From NCBI GenBank assembly GCA_937906795.1, contig CALCUQ010000018.1, positions 1-8,247 on the forward strand: a DNA stretch of 8,247 bases, in the 5' to 3' direction. The stretch comes from an uncultured Bacteroidales bacterium (GTDB taxonomy: Bacteria; Bacteroidota; Bacteroidia; Bacteroidales; UBA932). The position numbers and the translations under genes are program-made. Below the pieces are notes generated by a model that worked only from the letters and a program-made list of their open reading frames with translations, was not told where the DNA came from and did not search any database. This document shows positions 1-6,883 of this stretch, in pieces. How positions within the stretch are numbered: position 1 is the stretch's first letter; each line of letters starts with the position of its first letter.

Positions 1-2
1 AT

Positions 3-140
3 GCAACTGTAAGTTTCTACACAACAGATACCAATAGTAAATATAGGGTAGAGATAGAGGGTCGTTCGAGAGCAAAGCATTATCATTATGCAGAAAAGAT
101 ACTAGAAAGGGTTATGGTAAAGGAGGATACTACTGAGTGA
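3..140 (+). CDS. C-terminal end of an unrecognised protein (partial)
   Basis: An open frame enters from the left edge and ends at TGA 138-140, giving the last 45 residues of a protein (ATVSFYTTD... to ...VKEDTTE). The fragment reads like a final beta-strand pair (VSFYTTDTNSKYRVEIEG) followed by a charged tail. That would suit the last beta-sandwich domain of a secreted Bacteroidetes protein, but this is only an impression and the family is not recognised. Its stop codon overlaps the GTG start of the next gene (GTGA), and the Shine-Dalgarno site of that gene lies inside its last codons. The two are therefore probably one transcript with coupled translation. It is too short and incomplete for a functional call. 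Confidence 0.6.
   Translation, partial: ATVSFYTTDTNSKYRVEIEGRSRAKHYHYAEKILERVMVKEDTTE
118..126 (+). promoter_or_regulatory. Shine-Dalgarno site of the O-antigen ligase-like gene
   Basis: The purine-rich run AAAGGAGGA ends 10 bases before GTG 137. It is a strong match to the anti-Shine-Dalgarno sequence, unusual in this window where the other starts have only A-rich leaders. It supports GTG 137 as the true start; an in-frame TGA at 134-136 rules out an earlier one. Confidence 0.7.
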
Positions 141-1663
141 CAGATTTTATAGTTATATTATATGCACTATATAATATAGGGTATATTTTTTTAAGCGATG
201 CATCTATACCTTATAATAGTTTACAGCAATGGATAGTGTTACTTCTTGTATATTTGACATGCAGACTATTTGTTACTGGTAAAAATTTATTGTGTGTTTT
301 AGCACTGTTAGGTTTTTTTGAATCAGTTTTGGGCTTTTTGCAGTTAACTGGATTGTATGAATCTACTACAGATCTTTTTAAAGTGACGGGCAGTTTTTAT
401 AACCCAGGTCCATTTGCTGGATTCTTAACTCTGTCGGGACTAAGTTCTCTATTTCTTTGGAGGAATTATGATAAAAAATATATATCATACTTTTTTTTAG
501 CAATAGGGATATTCATAATATTAATAATGCTGTTGTCAGATTCACGAGCATCATTAGTGTCTTTGGTAATAGGTTTAATTTTTTACATATTTATTAGTTA
601 TAAAAGTAAGATAAATGTAAAGAAAATAGCATTAGGGATATTTTTTATAAGCTTCTTTTTGATAGTACTATACGGCAATAAGCGCTCATCTGCAGATGGA
701 AGATTACTGATATGGAGAGTTTCACTAGATATGATACAAGAGAGTCCTATTTATGGGCATGGAATAGGTTCTTTTGAGAAGTTGTATATGTTGTATCAGA
801 AAGGATATTTTGAACGTAACTCTGATTCTGTTTTTAAGGAGGTAGCCAGTAATAACAGATGTGCCTATAATGAGTTTATTCATGTTGCAGTTGAGCAGGG
901 GATAATGGGATTGATTATATTATTAATACTCGTTATGTCTGCTACCAGGTTGCAAAGCAATACAAATCCAATAGAACTTGCTGTAAAGAGTATAATAATA
1001 AGTTGGTTTGCTTTCGCATGTTTTTCTTATCCCTCAGAGGTGTTTAGATTAATGGTTGTACTAGTATCTTTACTTGGAGTAAGTGAATTAGAAAAATTAA
1101 GGTTGTCAAAAGTTGGATATTTTTCATATGCCGTACTATTTCTTGGAATGATTATGGTTAGTATATATTCACATTCTATAGATATGCGTAAAGAAAAGTT
1201 GTTACATAGTATTGTACTCGGCGAGCGGGGAGATATAGGTAAGGACTCGCTAAAAATGCTAATAGATTGTAATATTGACTTATTGCAGAAAGAGCAATAT
1301 TTATATGATAGGGCTATTTTGTCTGTATGTGAAAAAAGTACAAGTGTAGATAGCCTAAAATACTTGTTGGGGAATATTACTCCATCTAGTCAGAGTTACT
1401 GTGCAATAGGAGGGTTGTACTGTAAAGAAAAGAAATATGACCAGGCTGAACAGTATTTTACAGATGCACATTACATGGTGCCAAAGTTATTGACCCCTAT
1501 ATGGCAATTATTTAGGGTTAAAAAGGTAGAGGGAGATTATATTGGAGCTGCTCACTATGCAATAATGATAAAAAATTATTCAGTTAAGATAGAAAATACT
1601 AAAACCTTAAAATATAGAAGAGAGGCACTTGAATACATGCAAGATAAGGCAAAAATACTTTGA
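137..1663 (+). CDS. O-antigen ligase/polymerase (Wzy/WaaL-like) membrane protein with TPR tail
   Basis: This is a polytopic inner-membrane protein of 508 residues resembling the Wzy_C/O-antigen ligase family, which polymerises O-units or attaches polysaccharide to lipid A or another acceptor on the periplasmic side. Visible signatures are hydrophobic segments from residue ~3 to ~180, GSFYNPGPFAGFL (85-97), SDSRAS (134-139), the GRLLIWR...PIYGHGIGSFE block (188-214) that marks the large periplasmic loop, and NEFIHVAVEQGIMGL (245-259). More membrane helices follow to ~345. Residues ~415-480 look like TPR repeats (YCAIGGLYCKEKKYDQAEQYF), a tail common in Bacteroidetes members. The start is GTG with a strong Shine-Dalgarno, overlapping the upstream stop by 4 bp. 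The gene is very AT-rich, as polysaccharide loci often are. Substrate, and ligase versus polymerase, cannot be told from sequence; the protein could also serve another secreted polymer. Confidence 0.85.
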   Translation: MTDFIVILYALYNIGYIFLSDASIPYNSLQQWIVLLLVYLTCRLFVTGKNLLCVLALLGFFESVLGFLQLTGLYESTTDLFKVTGSFYNPGPFAGFLTLSGLSSLFLWRNYDKKYISYFFLAIGIFIILIMLLSDSRASLVSLVIGLIFYIFISYKSKINVKKIALGIFFISFFLIVLYGNKRSSADGRLLIWRVSLDMIQESPIYGHGIGSFEKLYMLYQKGYFERNSDSVFKEVASNNRCAYNEFIHVAVEQGIMGLIILLILVMSATRLQSNTNPIELAVKSIIISWFAFACFSYPSEVFRLMVVLVSLLGVSELEKLRLSKVGYFSYAVLFLGMIMVSIYSHSIDMRKEKLLHSIVLGERGDIGKDSLKMLIDCNIDLLQKEQYLYDRAILSVCEKSTSVDSLKYLLGNITPSSQSYCAIGGLYCKEKKYDQAEQYFTDAHYMVPKLLTPIWQLFRVKKVEGDYIGAAHYAIMIKNYSVKIENTKTLKYRREALEYMQDKAKIL

Positions 1664-1838
1664 TGTAGTAGTTGAATTTGTAAGAGAGGATAAAGAATTG
1701 CATTCATGATGTTTTTAAGAGAATGTTCGTGCTCTTTTGTGGGGTTGATGATCTTTTTTAATTTGGAACAACTCCTAATTATTTATTAAATAGGTTTTAT
1801 GAAAAAGTTAAAATCTTTGGCAATTTATTTGGCATTTA
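1664..1838. other. AT-rich gap between the ligase-like gene and the RND remnant
   Basis: No convincing gene is present. A 14-codon frame (ATG 1799 to TGA 1843, MKKLKSLAIYLAFI) can be read, but it has no Shine-Dalgarno site and runs straight into the RND remnant in another frame. A weak inverted repeat, AAGAG (1717-1721) and CTCTT (1732-1736) followed by T residues, might help end the upstream transcript, but the stem is only 5 bp. No clean TAnnTTTG promoter box is seen. Confidence 0.4.
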
Positions 1839-2240
1839 TTTGAATCGCTCCTAATGCCGTTGGTAATCATAGGGCTCATCCCGGTCTCCTTTATTGGGGT
1901 GTTCCTGGTTTTCAGTTTCACCGGCTGGAGTTTTGACCAGGGTGGCTATGCCTCCCTAATCATGCTGAGCGGTCTTGTTGTAAATGCCGGAATCTACATT
2001 CTGCATGAGTATAGAGGTATGGGGCGTGGCCTTAAACAATACATCCGAGCCTTCAACCATAAGATAATACCAATTTCCCTTACTGTAGTTTCAACAGTGT
2101 TGGGGCTGATTCCATTCCTTATGGATGGCACCAGCGAGGTGTTCTGGTTTGCTTTTGCTGTAGGCACAATGAGCGGCCTGCTGTTCTCTTTGCTGGCGCT
2201 GGTTTTGGTTATGCCAGGGTGGGTTAAAATAAAAAATTAG
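1839..2240 (+). pseudogene. 5'-truncated remnant of an RND efflux permease (C-terminal end only)
   Basis: The frame encodes only the last ~130 residues of an AcrB-like RND pump, a family normally around 1000 residues or more. Conserved pieces are FESLLMPLVIIGLIPVSFIGV (start of the second membrane-helix bundle), then FDQGGYASLIMLSGLVVNAGIYILHEYR, then NHKIIPISLTVVSTVLGLIPFL, and EVFWFAFAVGTMSGLLFSL (last helices). The conserved FESLL begins at 1839, upstream of the first ATG (1854), so that ATG is internal. The frame is closed by TAA at 1809-1811 and no ribosome binding site is present. The preceding -1-shifted frame (AIYLAFI) could be the preceding helix after a frameshift. It is visibly richer in G+C than the flanking genes, suggesting foreign or rearranged DNA. 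Its stop overlaps the convergent AsmA-like gene by 4 bp. A pump lacking the first bundle and both porter domains would not function. Confidence 0.75.
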
Positions 2241-5200
2241 TTTAGTGCCCTTGCCTCTTCTGCCGACAATGCCTGGATATTATTGATATCAATAGTGTCT
2301 TTGGCAGCCATATCTTTTAACCTCCTTGTGTATGCCCCTTTTTGCAAAGCAGCATCAACTCCTTTTTGCAGAACATTATTGATATAGTTCCTCAAATTTA
2401 CAGTTGTGCTGTCAATAACGTGTGTGTATACAGGGAGATTTACATTTTTGTATAAAGCTTTTCCTATTTTAAAATCAAAATCATCCATATTTCCAAAGAT
2501 ATTAACCCCAAACCTTATAGGAATTGGTGATTTGATTACAGAGAAATGGTATTTAAAATTCATATCAATGTCTTGCGATCCGCTAATAGCTATCTTATAT
2601 CTGTCTAAATTTGCCATAAAAGGAAATACTTCTATATTGTTGCCATCCATAAGAATTTCAACACAAATGCTGTCTACAAGATTTCTTTCTCTATTTTTAA
2701 ATTTAAGAGTTTTGGCAATTTGAGCAAAAGTTTCGCTGTCCATTAAAACCAAACTGTCACCTTTAATTCTTGCAACACCTTTTAATGATGAAAAGATTAT
2801 GTTCATATTGGTGTCTATTTGTGTTGTGGCAGCAATTGAACTGTTTATAATTCCGTCAAAAGATTTAAGCATAGGAAGGATTGTATCAATATTGGGAACA
2901 AGCTTTATAAAACTTCCAATGTTTATATCTGTTAGGGCAATATCAAATCCTGCAGACAAGTCTTTTTTAGATGGGGTGGCATAGAATGCGTTTATACTTA
3001 TTGCCCCCGCACTTGTATGGGCTTTAAAATCTTTTATATGAAGTTTTCTGTCCATTGAGTTTATACTTCCCGATGCACCGTTAAGTATTAGGGAGGCATA
3101 AATACCATGTCTGATTTTCATATTAAAGTTGGCTTCTATATTTTTAGGTACAATAACAAGAGGCAGCTGTTGCAAAGAATCTTCTTTATTACTCATAATT
3201 TCCAACATCTGATCTTCTGTAGAAGCATCTCTTATGCTCTCTTTATATTTTTCACTTTTAGCTGTGTAATCTTGTGCTGCAGACATTGCTCCTGCTATTT
3301 CATTAAAGTTTAGGGTGTCTGCATTTACATTTAAAGTAATCCTTAATTTCCCTCCTCTGCTAAGAGCATTTTTTATTCCCGACAAACTTCCGTCTGCGTT
3401 AAATTTGGATTGCCCTAACACAAAGTTGGCAGAGTTGATCTTTATTCTATGAAGATTAAACTCAATATCTGCATTGTTAATGCTGTTTCTTAATGGAAAA
3501 TATGGTGAGGCTGTTCTAATGCGTTGGGCATTTAAAGAGCCGGTGACACTCCATTTGTTAAGTATTTTTAACAAACTTTTGTCGGTGAGTCTAAAATTAT
3601 AATCTTCCCCTGCAAAATCATCCTCACTATTTATGTTGTTAAATGAGATTCTTCTCTTTTTTGCTGGTTGGGTATTATGGAAAGCATCTATATTAATGTA
3701 ACTGTTTGCAATGGAGAGGATATTTACATCTTGTTTTATAAATATATGTTTGCTGCTGTATCCACCTTTTAAATGAGGTGCTGAATAGTCATTGTTATGT
3801 GCAAGTAAGCTGAATGTTCCTTTAAGGTCCTTTACTCTAAATTTAAGTGAGTCTGTTTTGCTGTCAATTCTAAGATGCTCTGCCTGAGCTACTCCATTAA
3901 ATGGATGTACAACCTTACCTTTGCTCTTATTATCTTTGGATGTGATATTTTCTCCGTTTAACTTTATTTGTCTGCCTTGTATTATAATAGAATCTGCAAT
4001 ATTTATGTTTGCAGAATCCAGGGTAATTTCAATTCCTGATTTTTGGGAACTTATAACACACTTTGTGCCTAATAAAGTACAATTGATCTTTTCAGATGGC
4101 ATTTGTACAAGTACATTATTTGCATTAAGTTCTCCTGTTATATTGGTGTTCTTGAGGTTATACAGGTTAAGCTGGCTTCTTTTACCTTCTATGTTTATGT
4201 TTGCATCAATTACTCCGTTTGCAGTAATGCCGGTACTGTTAGGCAAAAAATTGCGTAGTGTGTCCAAACTTACAAAAGATGAAAGTTTTATGTTAAGATA
4301 TGGGTCATCAGTTATATTTTTTGCATAGCCGCTGCATTTTAACATTATGCCATCTCCATCAAGTAAGAGTTTCTTTATCTCTAAACGGTTGGAATCTGGT
4401 GTGTTTGGCCTGCAGTAAAAATTGAGTTGCGCAGCCATATCTTTTATTCCAAGTTTGCTTCCATCAATTTTTATGTTACTGTTTGGAATATTTACTTTTA
4501 TATCAATGTTTGGCAGCGAGCCAGTCTTTAGGTTGTAGCTTCCATTAAATTTGGATTCAACGCTAAGTTTTGCAGATGTCTTAACTTTTTCAATATCCGG
4601 GAATACCTTTTTAGGTATGTATTTAAGGAAATCCCTGAATGGAAATTCCTCTATATTGGCTGTAAGGTTAGTTGTGTAAATACTGTCGGCCGAAAATAGA
4701 ATATCTCCGTTTAAATTAATAGGGATTTTTGCAGTTGCAATTTTAAAATTCTCAATGCCAAGTATATTGCTGGTGCTGGTGCTTTCTCCAAATTTTAATC
4801 TGCCGGTAATGTCTATTGGAACATTTTGTGCCATTGGTATTTTTGCAACGCGTACATTGGTTCTTGTGTGTGCAATTATATCAAATGCCCCTTTATTTGA
4901 ACTGGTAATGTTCAAAGTGTCAATAGAGAATCTGGCAGAGGATGTTTTATGTACTGCCATAGCGGTAACTCTGGAGAAGTTTCCATATCTGAGTCTGTTA
5001 TTTTTGAGATTATTGGAGAAATTTCCTCTAAGTACTACAGAATTCATGGATAGCATTGCAAACAGTGAGTCTGGTGTACTTCTGTAAATGAGTACCCCTT
5101 TGTCTGTTATTGCTATGTGATTAATGTTTATATTAAAATTAAAATTTGATTCAGTGGTGTCTTTGGGCTGTGACTTTAATGTGTCTGTCTGTTTGAAAAT

Positions 5201-5608
5201 ATCCCAGTTGGCAGTGTTGTCTTCTCCTTTATAGGCATAGATTCTAGGCTTTTTGAGAAGAATTCGTTTAATGTCTATTTCACCTTTCAAAATCTCTATT
5301 GGATTGAAAAGTAGTGTGAATTTATTGAATGATATAAGTGAATCTGTTCTTTTTGTAGCTTGATGTGATGTTATTGCCCCCTCATTAAGCTCAATGCCTG
5401 TGTATGGAAAGTGCTTAAAAAAAGTTAAGTCTATCTCTTTAATCTCTACAGATGCATCCAGATTTTCTTTGGCCCATTGGCTCACAAGGGTTGGAATCTT
5501 TTCTTTTGGAAGAAACAGTTTTAACCCTACAAGGAACAATATAAAAATTGCCAATAGAGAAATTATAAATATCGAAATATATTTTAGAGTTTTTTTTAGA
5601 ATTTCCAT
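2237..5608 (-). CDS. AsmA-like envelope protein, 1123 residues
   Basis: This is a large single-pass inner-membrane protein projecting into the periplasm. Residues 1-9 are cytoplasmic and basic, and ~10-33 form one membrane helix. Next comes the typical AsmA start (LPKEKIPTLVSQWAKENLDASVEIKEIDLTFF, then HFPYTGIELNEG), then ~900 residues of repetitive beta-strand sequence. An AsmA C-terminal-type region lies at roughly 975-1055 (IEVFPFMANLDRYKIAISGSQD, then SPIPIRFGVNIFGNMDDFDFKIG). Relatives such as AsmA, TamB and YhdP form long lipid-conducting grooves for phospholipid transport to the outer membrane; applying that role here is inference from the family. The tail after ~1060 is charged. ATG at 5606-5608 opens directly before the basic/hydrophobic N-terminus; no Shine-Dalgarno is seen. 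It is divergent from the M15 peptidase, and convergent with the RND remnant at its 3' end. No frameshift is seen. Confidence 0.85.
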   Translation of the reverse strand: MEILKKTLKYISIFIISLLAIFILFLVGLKLFLPKEKIPTLVSQWAKENLDASVEIKEIDLTFFKHFPYTGIELNEGAITSHQATKRTDSLISFNKFTLLFNPIEILKGEIDIKRILLKKPRIYAYKGEDNTANWDIFKQTDTLKSQPKDTTESNFNFNININHIAITDKGVLIYRSTPDSLFAMLSMNSVVLRGNFSNNLKNNRLRYGNFSRVTAMAVHKTSSARFSIDTLNITSSNKGAFDIIAHTRTNVRVAKIPMAQNVPIDITGRLKFGESTSTSNILGIENFKIATAKIPINLNGDILFSADSIYTTNLTANIEEFPFRDFLKYIPKKVFPDIEKVKTSAKLSVESKFNGSYNLKTGSLPNIDIKVNIPNSNIKIDGSKLGIKDMAAQLNFYCRPNTPDSNRLEIKKLLLDGDGIMLKCSGYAKNITDDPYLNIKLSSFVSLDTLRNFLPNSTGITANGVIDANINIEGKRSQLNLYNLKNTNITGELNANNVLVQMPSEKINCTLLGTKCVISSQKSGIEITLDSANINIADSIIIQGRQIKLNGENITSKDNKSKGKVVHPFNGVAQAEHLRIDSKTDSLKFRVKDLKGTFSLLAHNNDYSAPHLKGGYSSKHIFIKQDVNILSIANSYINIDAFHNTQPAKKRRISFNNINSEDDFAGEDYNFRLTDKSLLKILNKWSVTGSLNAQRIRTASPYFPLRNSINNADIEFNLHRIKINSANFVLGQSKFNADGSLSGIKNALSRGGKLRITLNVNADTLNFNEIAGAMSAAQDYTAKSEKYKESIRDASTEDQMLEIMSNKEDSLQQLPLVIVPKNIEANFNMKIRHGIYASLILNGASGSINSMDRKLHIKDFKAHTSAGAISINAFYATPSKKDLSAGFDIALTDINIGSFIKLVPNIDTILPMLKSFDGIINSSIAATTQIDTNMNIIFSSLKGVARIKGDSLVLMDSETFAQIAKTLKFKNRERNLVDSICVEILMDGNNIEVFPFMANLDRYKIAISGSQDIDMNFKYHFSVIKSPIPIRFGVNIFGNMDDFDFKIGKALYKNVNLPVYTHVIDSTTVNLRNYINNVLQKGVDAALQKGAYTRRLKDMAAKDTIDINNIQALSAEEARALN

Positions 5609-5640
5609 TGTGTGTGAGTTTTATATTTATGCTATCTTTG
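5608..5640 (+). promoter_or_regulatory. Bacteroidetes-type promoter of the M15 peptidase gene
   Basis: TATCTTTG at 5633-5640 fits the Bacteroidetes -7 consensus TAnnTTTG. TTGTG at 5608-5612, 20 bases upstream, is an acceptable -33 element. Transcription would begin near 5647, giving a leader of about 22 bases before ATG 5669. The -33 element overlaps the start codon of the divergent AsmA-like gene. Confidence 0.55.
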
Positions 5641-5668
5641 GAACGCTTTTGCTAAGATATAAATTTAT

Positions 5669-6406
5669 ATGAAAATATTGGTATTACTTTTTTCTATAAT
5701 AATAGCTTTTTTGCCTCAGAGAACAATAACGCTCAATAATGATAACAAAATGGTTTCTAAAGAGTTTTTGTTGGGTAAGACTCATTACCAGAATGATTCC
5801 AGTTTTGTTCTCATTCCTTCTGAATATACAGTTTTGAAAGCCCCTAACAACTATATACAAAAACAAACATTTGAGGCTTTTGTTAAAATGTTTGAGGCGG
5901 CTAAGGCAGATGGGATAAATCTGGTTATAACATCTGCATCGAGAAACTTTTGGGTGCAAAAGTACATTTGGGAACAGAAGTGGAAAAAGAGCAGTATTGC
6001 CAATAAGAAAGTACGTGCACAGGAAATTTTAAAATATAATTCTATGTGTGGAACATCGAGACATCATTGGGGGACTGATCTTGATTTCAATTCTCCAAGA
6101 CTGGAGTTCTGGAATAGTGAGAAAGGTAAGAAAACATATAAATGGTTATGTGAGAATGCTCATAAATATGGTTTTTACCAACCATATACCGCAAAATCTT
6201 CTGGGGGCAGAACTACTGGTTATAATGAGGAAAAGTGGCACTGGAGTTATTACCCTTTGTCGGCAGAGTATATGAAACAATACAAGCTCCAGATAAAATC
6301 TTCTGACCTTAAAGGATTTTTAGGTGATGATCTTGTTGAGGAGCTTGGTATAATTGAAAATTATGTTTTTGGAGTGGCTGCTCCAAATGAATCTTTATTC
6401 TTCTAG
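5669..6406 (+). CDS. M15 family (VanY-like) D-alanyl-D-alanine carboxypeptidase
   Basis: This is an exported zinc peptidase of 245 residues, expected to trim the terminal D-Ala from peptidoglycan stem peptides in the periplasm. Residues 1-~15 form a signal peptide or anchor (MKILVLLFSIIIAFL). The catalytic fold carries ITSASRNFWVQ (87-97; R92 is the family's substrate-contact arginine) and S-x-H-x-x-G-x-D-x-D at 130-139, with H132 and D139 as zinc ligands. E-K-W-H at 188-191 supplies the catalytic glutamate E188 and third ligand H191. All key residues are present, and the length suits VanY/DacB-like members. The ATG is preceded by a clear promoter but only an A/T-rich leader. It is divergent from the AsmA-like gene, and its last 12 bases overlap the 3' end of the convergent AlaX-like gene. 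Specificity (D,D- versus L,D-) is not settled by sequence. Confidence 0.9.
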   Translation: MKILVLLFSIIIAFLPQRTITLNNDNKMVSKEFLLGKTHYQNDSSFVLIPSEYTVLKAPNNYIQKQTFEAFVKMFEAAKADGINLVITSASRNFWVQKYIWEQKWKKSSIANKKVRAQEILKYNSMCGTSRHHWGTDLDFNSPRLEFWNSEKGKKTYKWLCENAHKYGFYQPYTAKSSGGRTTGYNEEKWHWSYYPLSAEYMKQYKLQIKSSDLKGFLGDDLVEELGIIENYVFGVAAPNESLFF

Positions 6407-6883
6407 TTTGAATCTCACTCTCCAGCAGCCGGGCTCATTTTCTGTAGCTGCGGGGGTAAAACTGCTGCTTATTATTTTGAATCTGCCAATTTCTTTAGTG
6501 CTTTGTACATGGTCACCTGCGCACGCACAAGCATCATAATCTCCAACTCTAACAATTCTTAAGGTATTTGTTGCGTTGGCTGGGAGTTTGCTCAAATCTA
6601 CAATGGAGGCTGCCTCATCTTGTGTCATATATTCTACTGTAACGGGTAAATCTTCCCCGATAATCTCATTTACTTTTGTTTCTATTGCTGCAATTTGCTC
6701 TGCCGATGGCTCCGATGGCAACATATAGTCACATTTGCTTTTCTTTCTCTCTATATGGGCGTTCCTTGAACGCGGACATCCGAACATTTTTACCATTGTG
6801 GCATTTAAAATATGTTCTGCTGTATGCATAGGAGGGTACTCCTGTTTGTTGTGTTCGTTTAAAATAGGTGTTTCTGTTGTCAT
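6395..6883 (-). CDS. AlaX-like alanyl-tRNA editing protein (threonyl/alanyl-tRNA synthetase SAD domain)
   Basis: This is a free-standing editing domain of 162 residues, matching short AlaX proteins that hydrolyse Ser or Gly wrongly attached to tRNA-Ala in the cytoplasm. The four zinc/active-site positions of the family are present: H20 and H24 in HTAEH, and C121 and H125 in CAGDH. They are followed by the conserved V-x-x-T-x-E-I-G-R-F. Synthetase catalytic and tRNA-binding domains are absent, as expected. ATG 6883 overlaps the TGA of the upstream RhuM-Fic gene (ATGA), so translation is likely coupled and the gene probably depends on the shared upstream promoter. Its first ~24 codons recur at the start of the RhuM-Fic gene, suggesting the native AlaX gene was split from its promoter by insertion and rebuilt. 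Its 3' end overlaps the convergent M15 gene by 12 bp. The exact mischarged substrate is not known. Confidence 0.85.
   Translation of the reverse strand: MTTETPILNEHNKQEYPPMHTAEHILNATMVKMFGCPRSRNAHIERKKSKCDYMLPSEPSAEQIAAIETKVNEIIGEDLPVTVEYMTQDEAASIVDLSKLPANATNTLRIVRVGDYDACACAGDHVQSTKEIGRFKIISSSFTPAATENEPGCWRVRFKLEE
6816..6853. repeat. 38-bp direct repeat, copy inside the AlaX-like gene start
   Basis: This copy matches 7871-7908 at 37 of 38 positions in the same orientation; the one difference is T here (6843) and C there (7898). It encodes HNKQEYPPMHTAE of the AlaX-like protein. The copies lie 1055 bp apart. Confidence 0.95.

Noticed and set aside
1717..1738. Rho-independent terminator after the ligase-like gene
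   Set aside because: The stem is only 5 bp with a 10-base loop and a short T run, too weak to call.
1799..1843. A 14-residue peptide MKKLKSLAIYLAFI that resembles a secreted-peptide leader
   Set aside because: It has no Shine-Dalgarno site, stops inside the RND homology, and is better explained as the frameshifted edge of that remnant.
2406..5672. Several open frames of 61-135 codons on the + strand opposite the AsmA-like gene (for example 3921-4328 and 2406-2723)
   Set aside because: They lie antisense to a complete conserved gene, have no recognisable domain or ribosome site, and fit chance openness in AT-rich DNA.
5684..6539. Frames overlapping the M15 peptidase on both strands (5684-5959 -, 6048-6275 +, 6354-6539 +)
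   Set aside because: They are shadows of the peptidase and AlaX genes, whose catalytic motifs are intact in their own frames.
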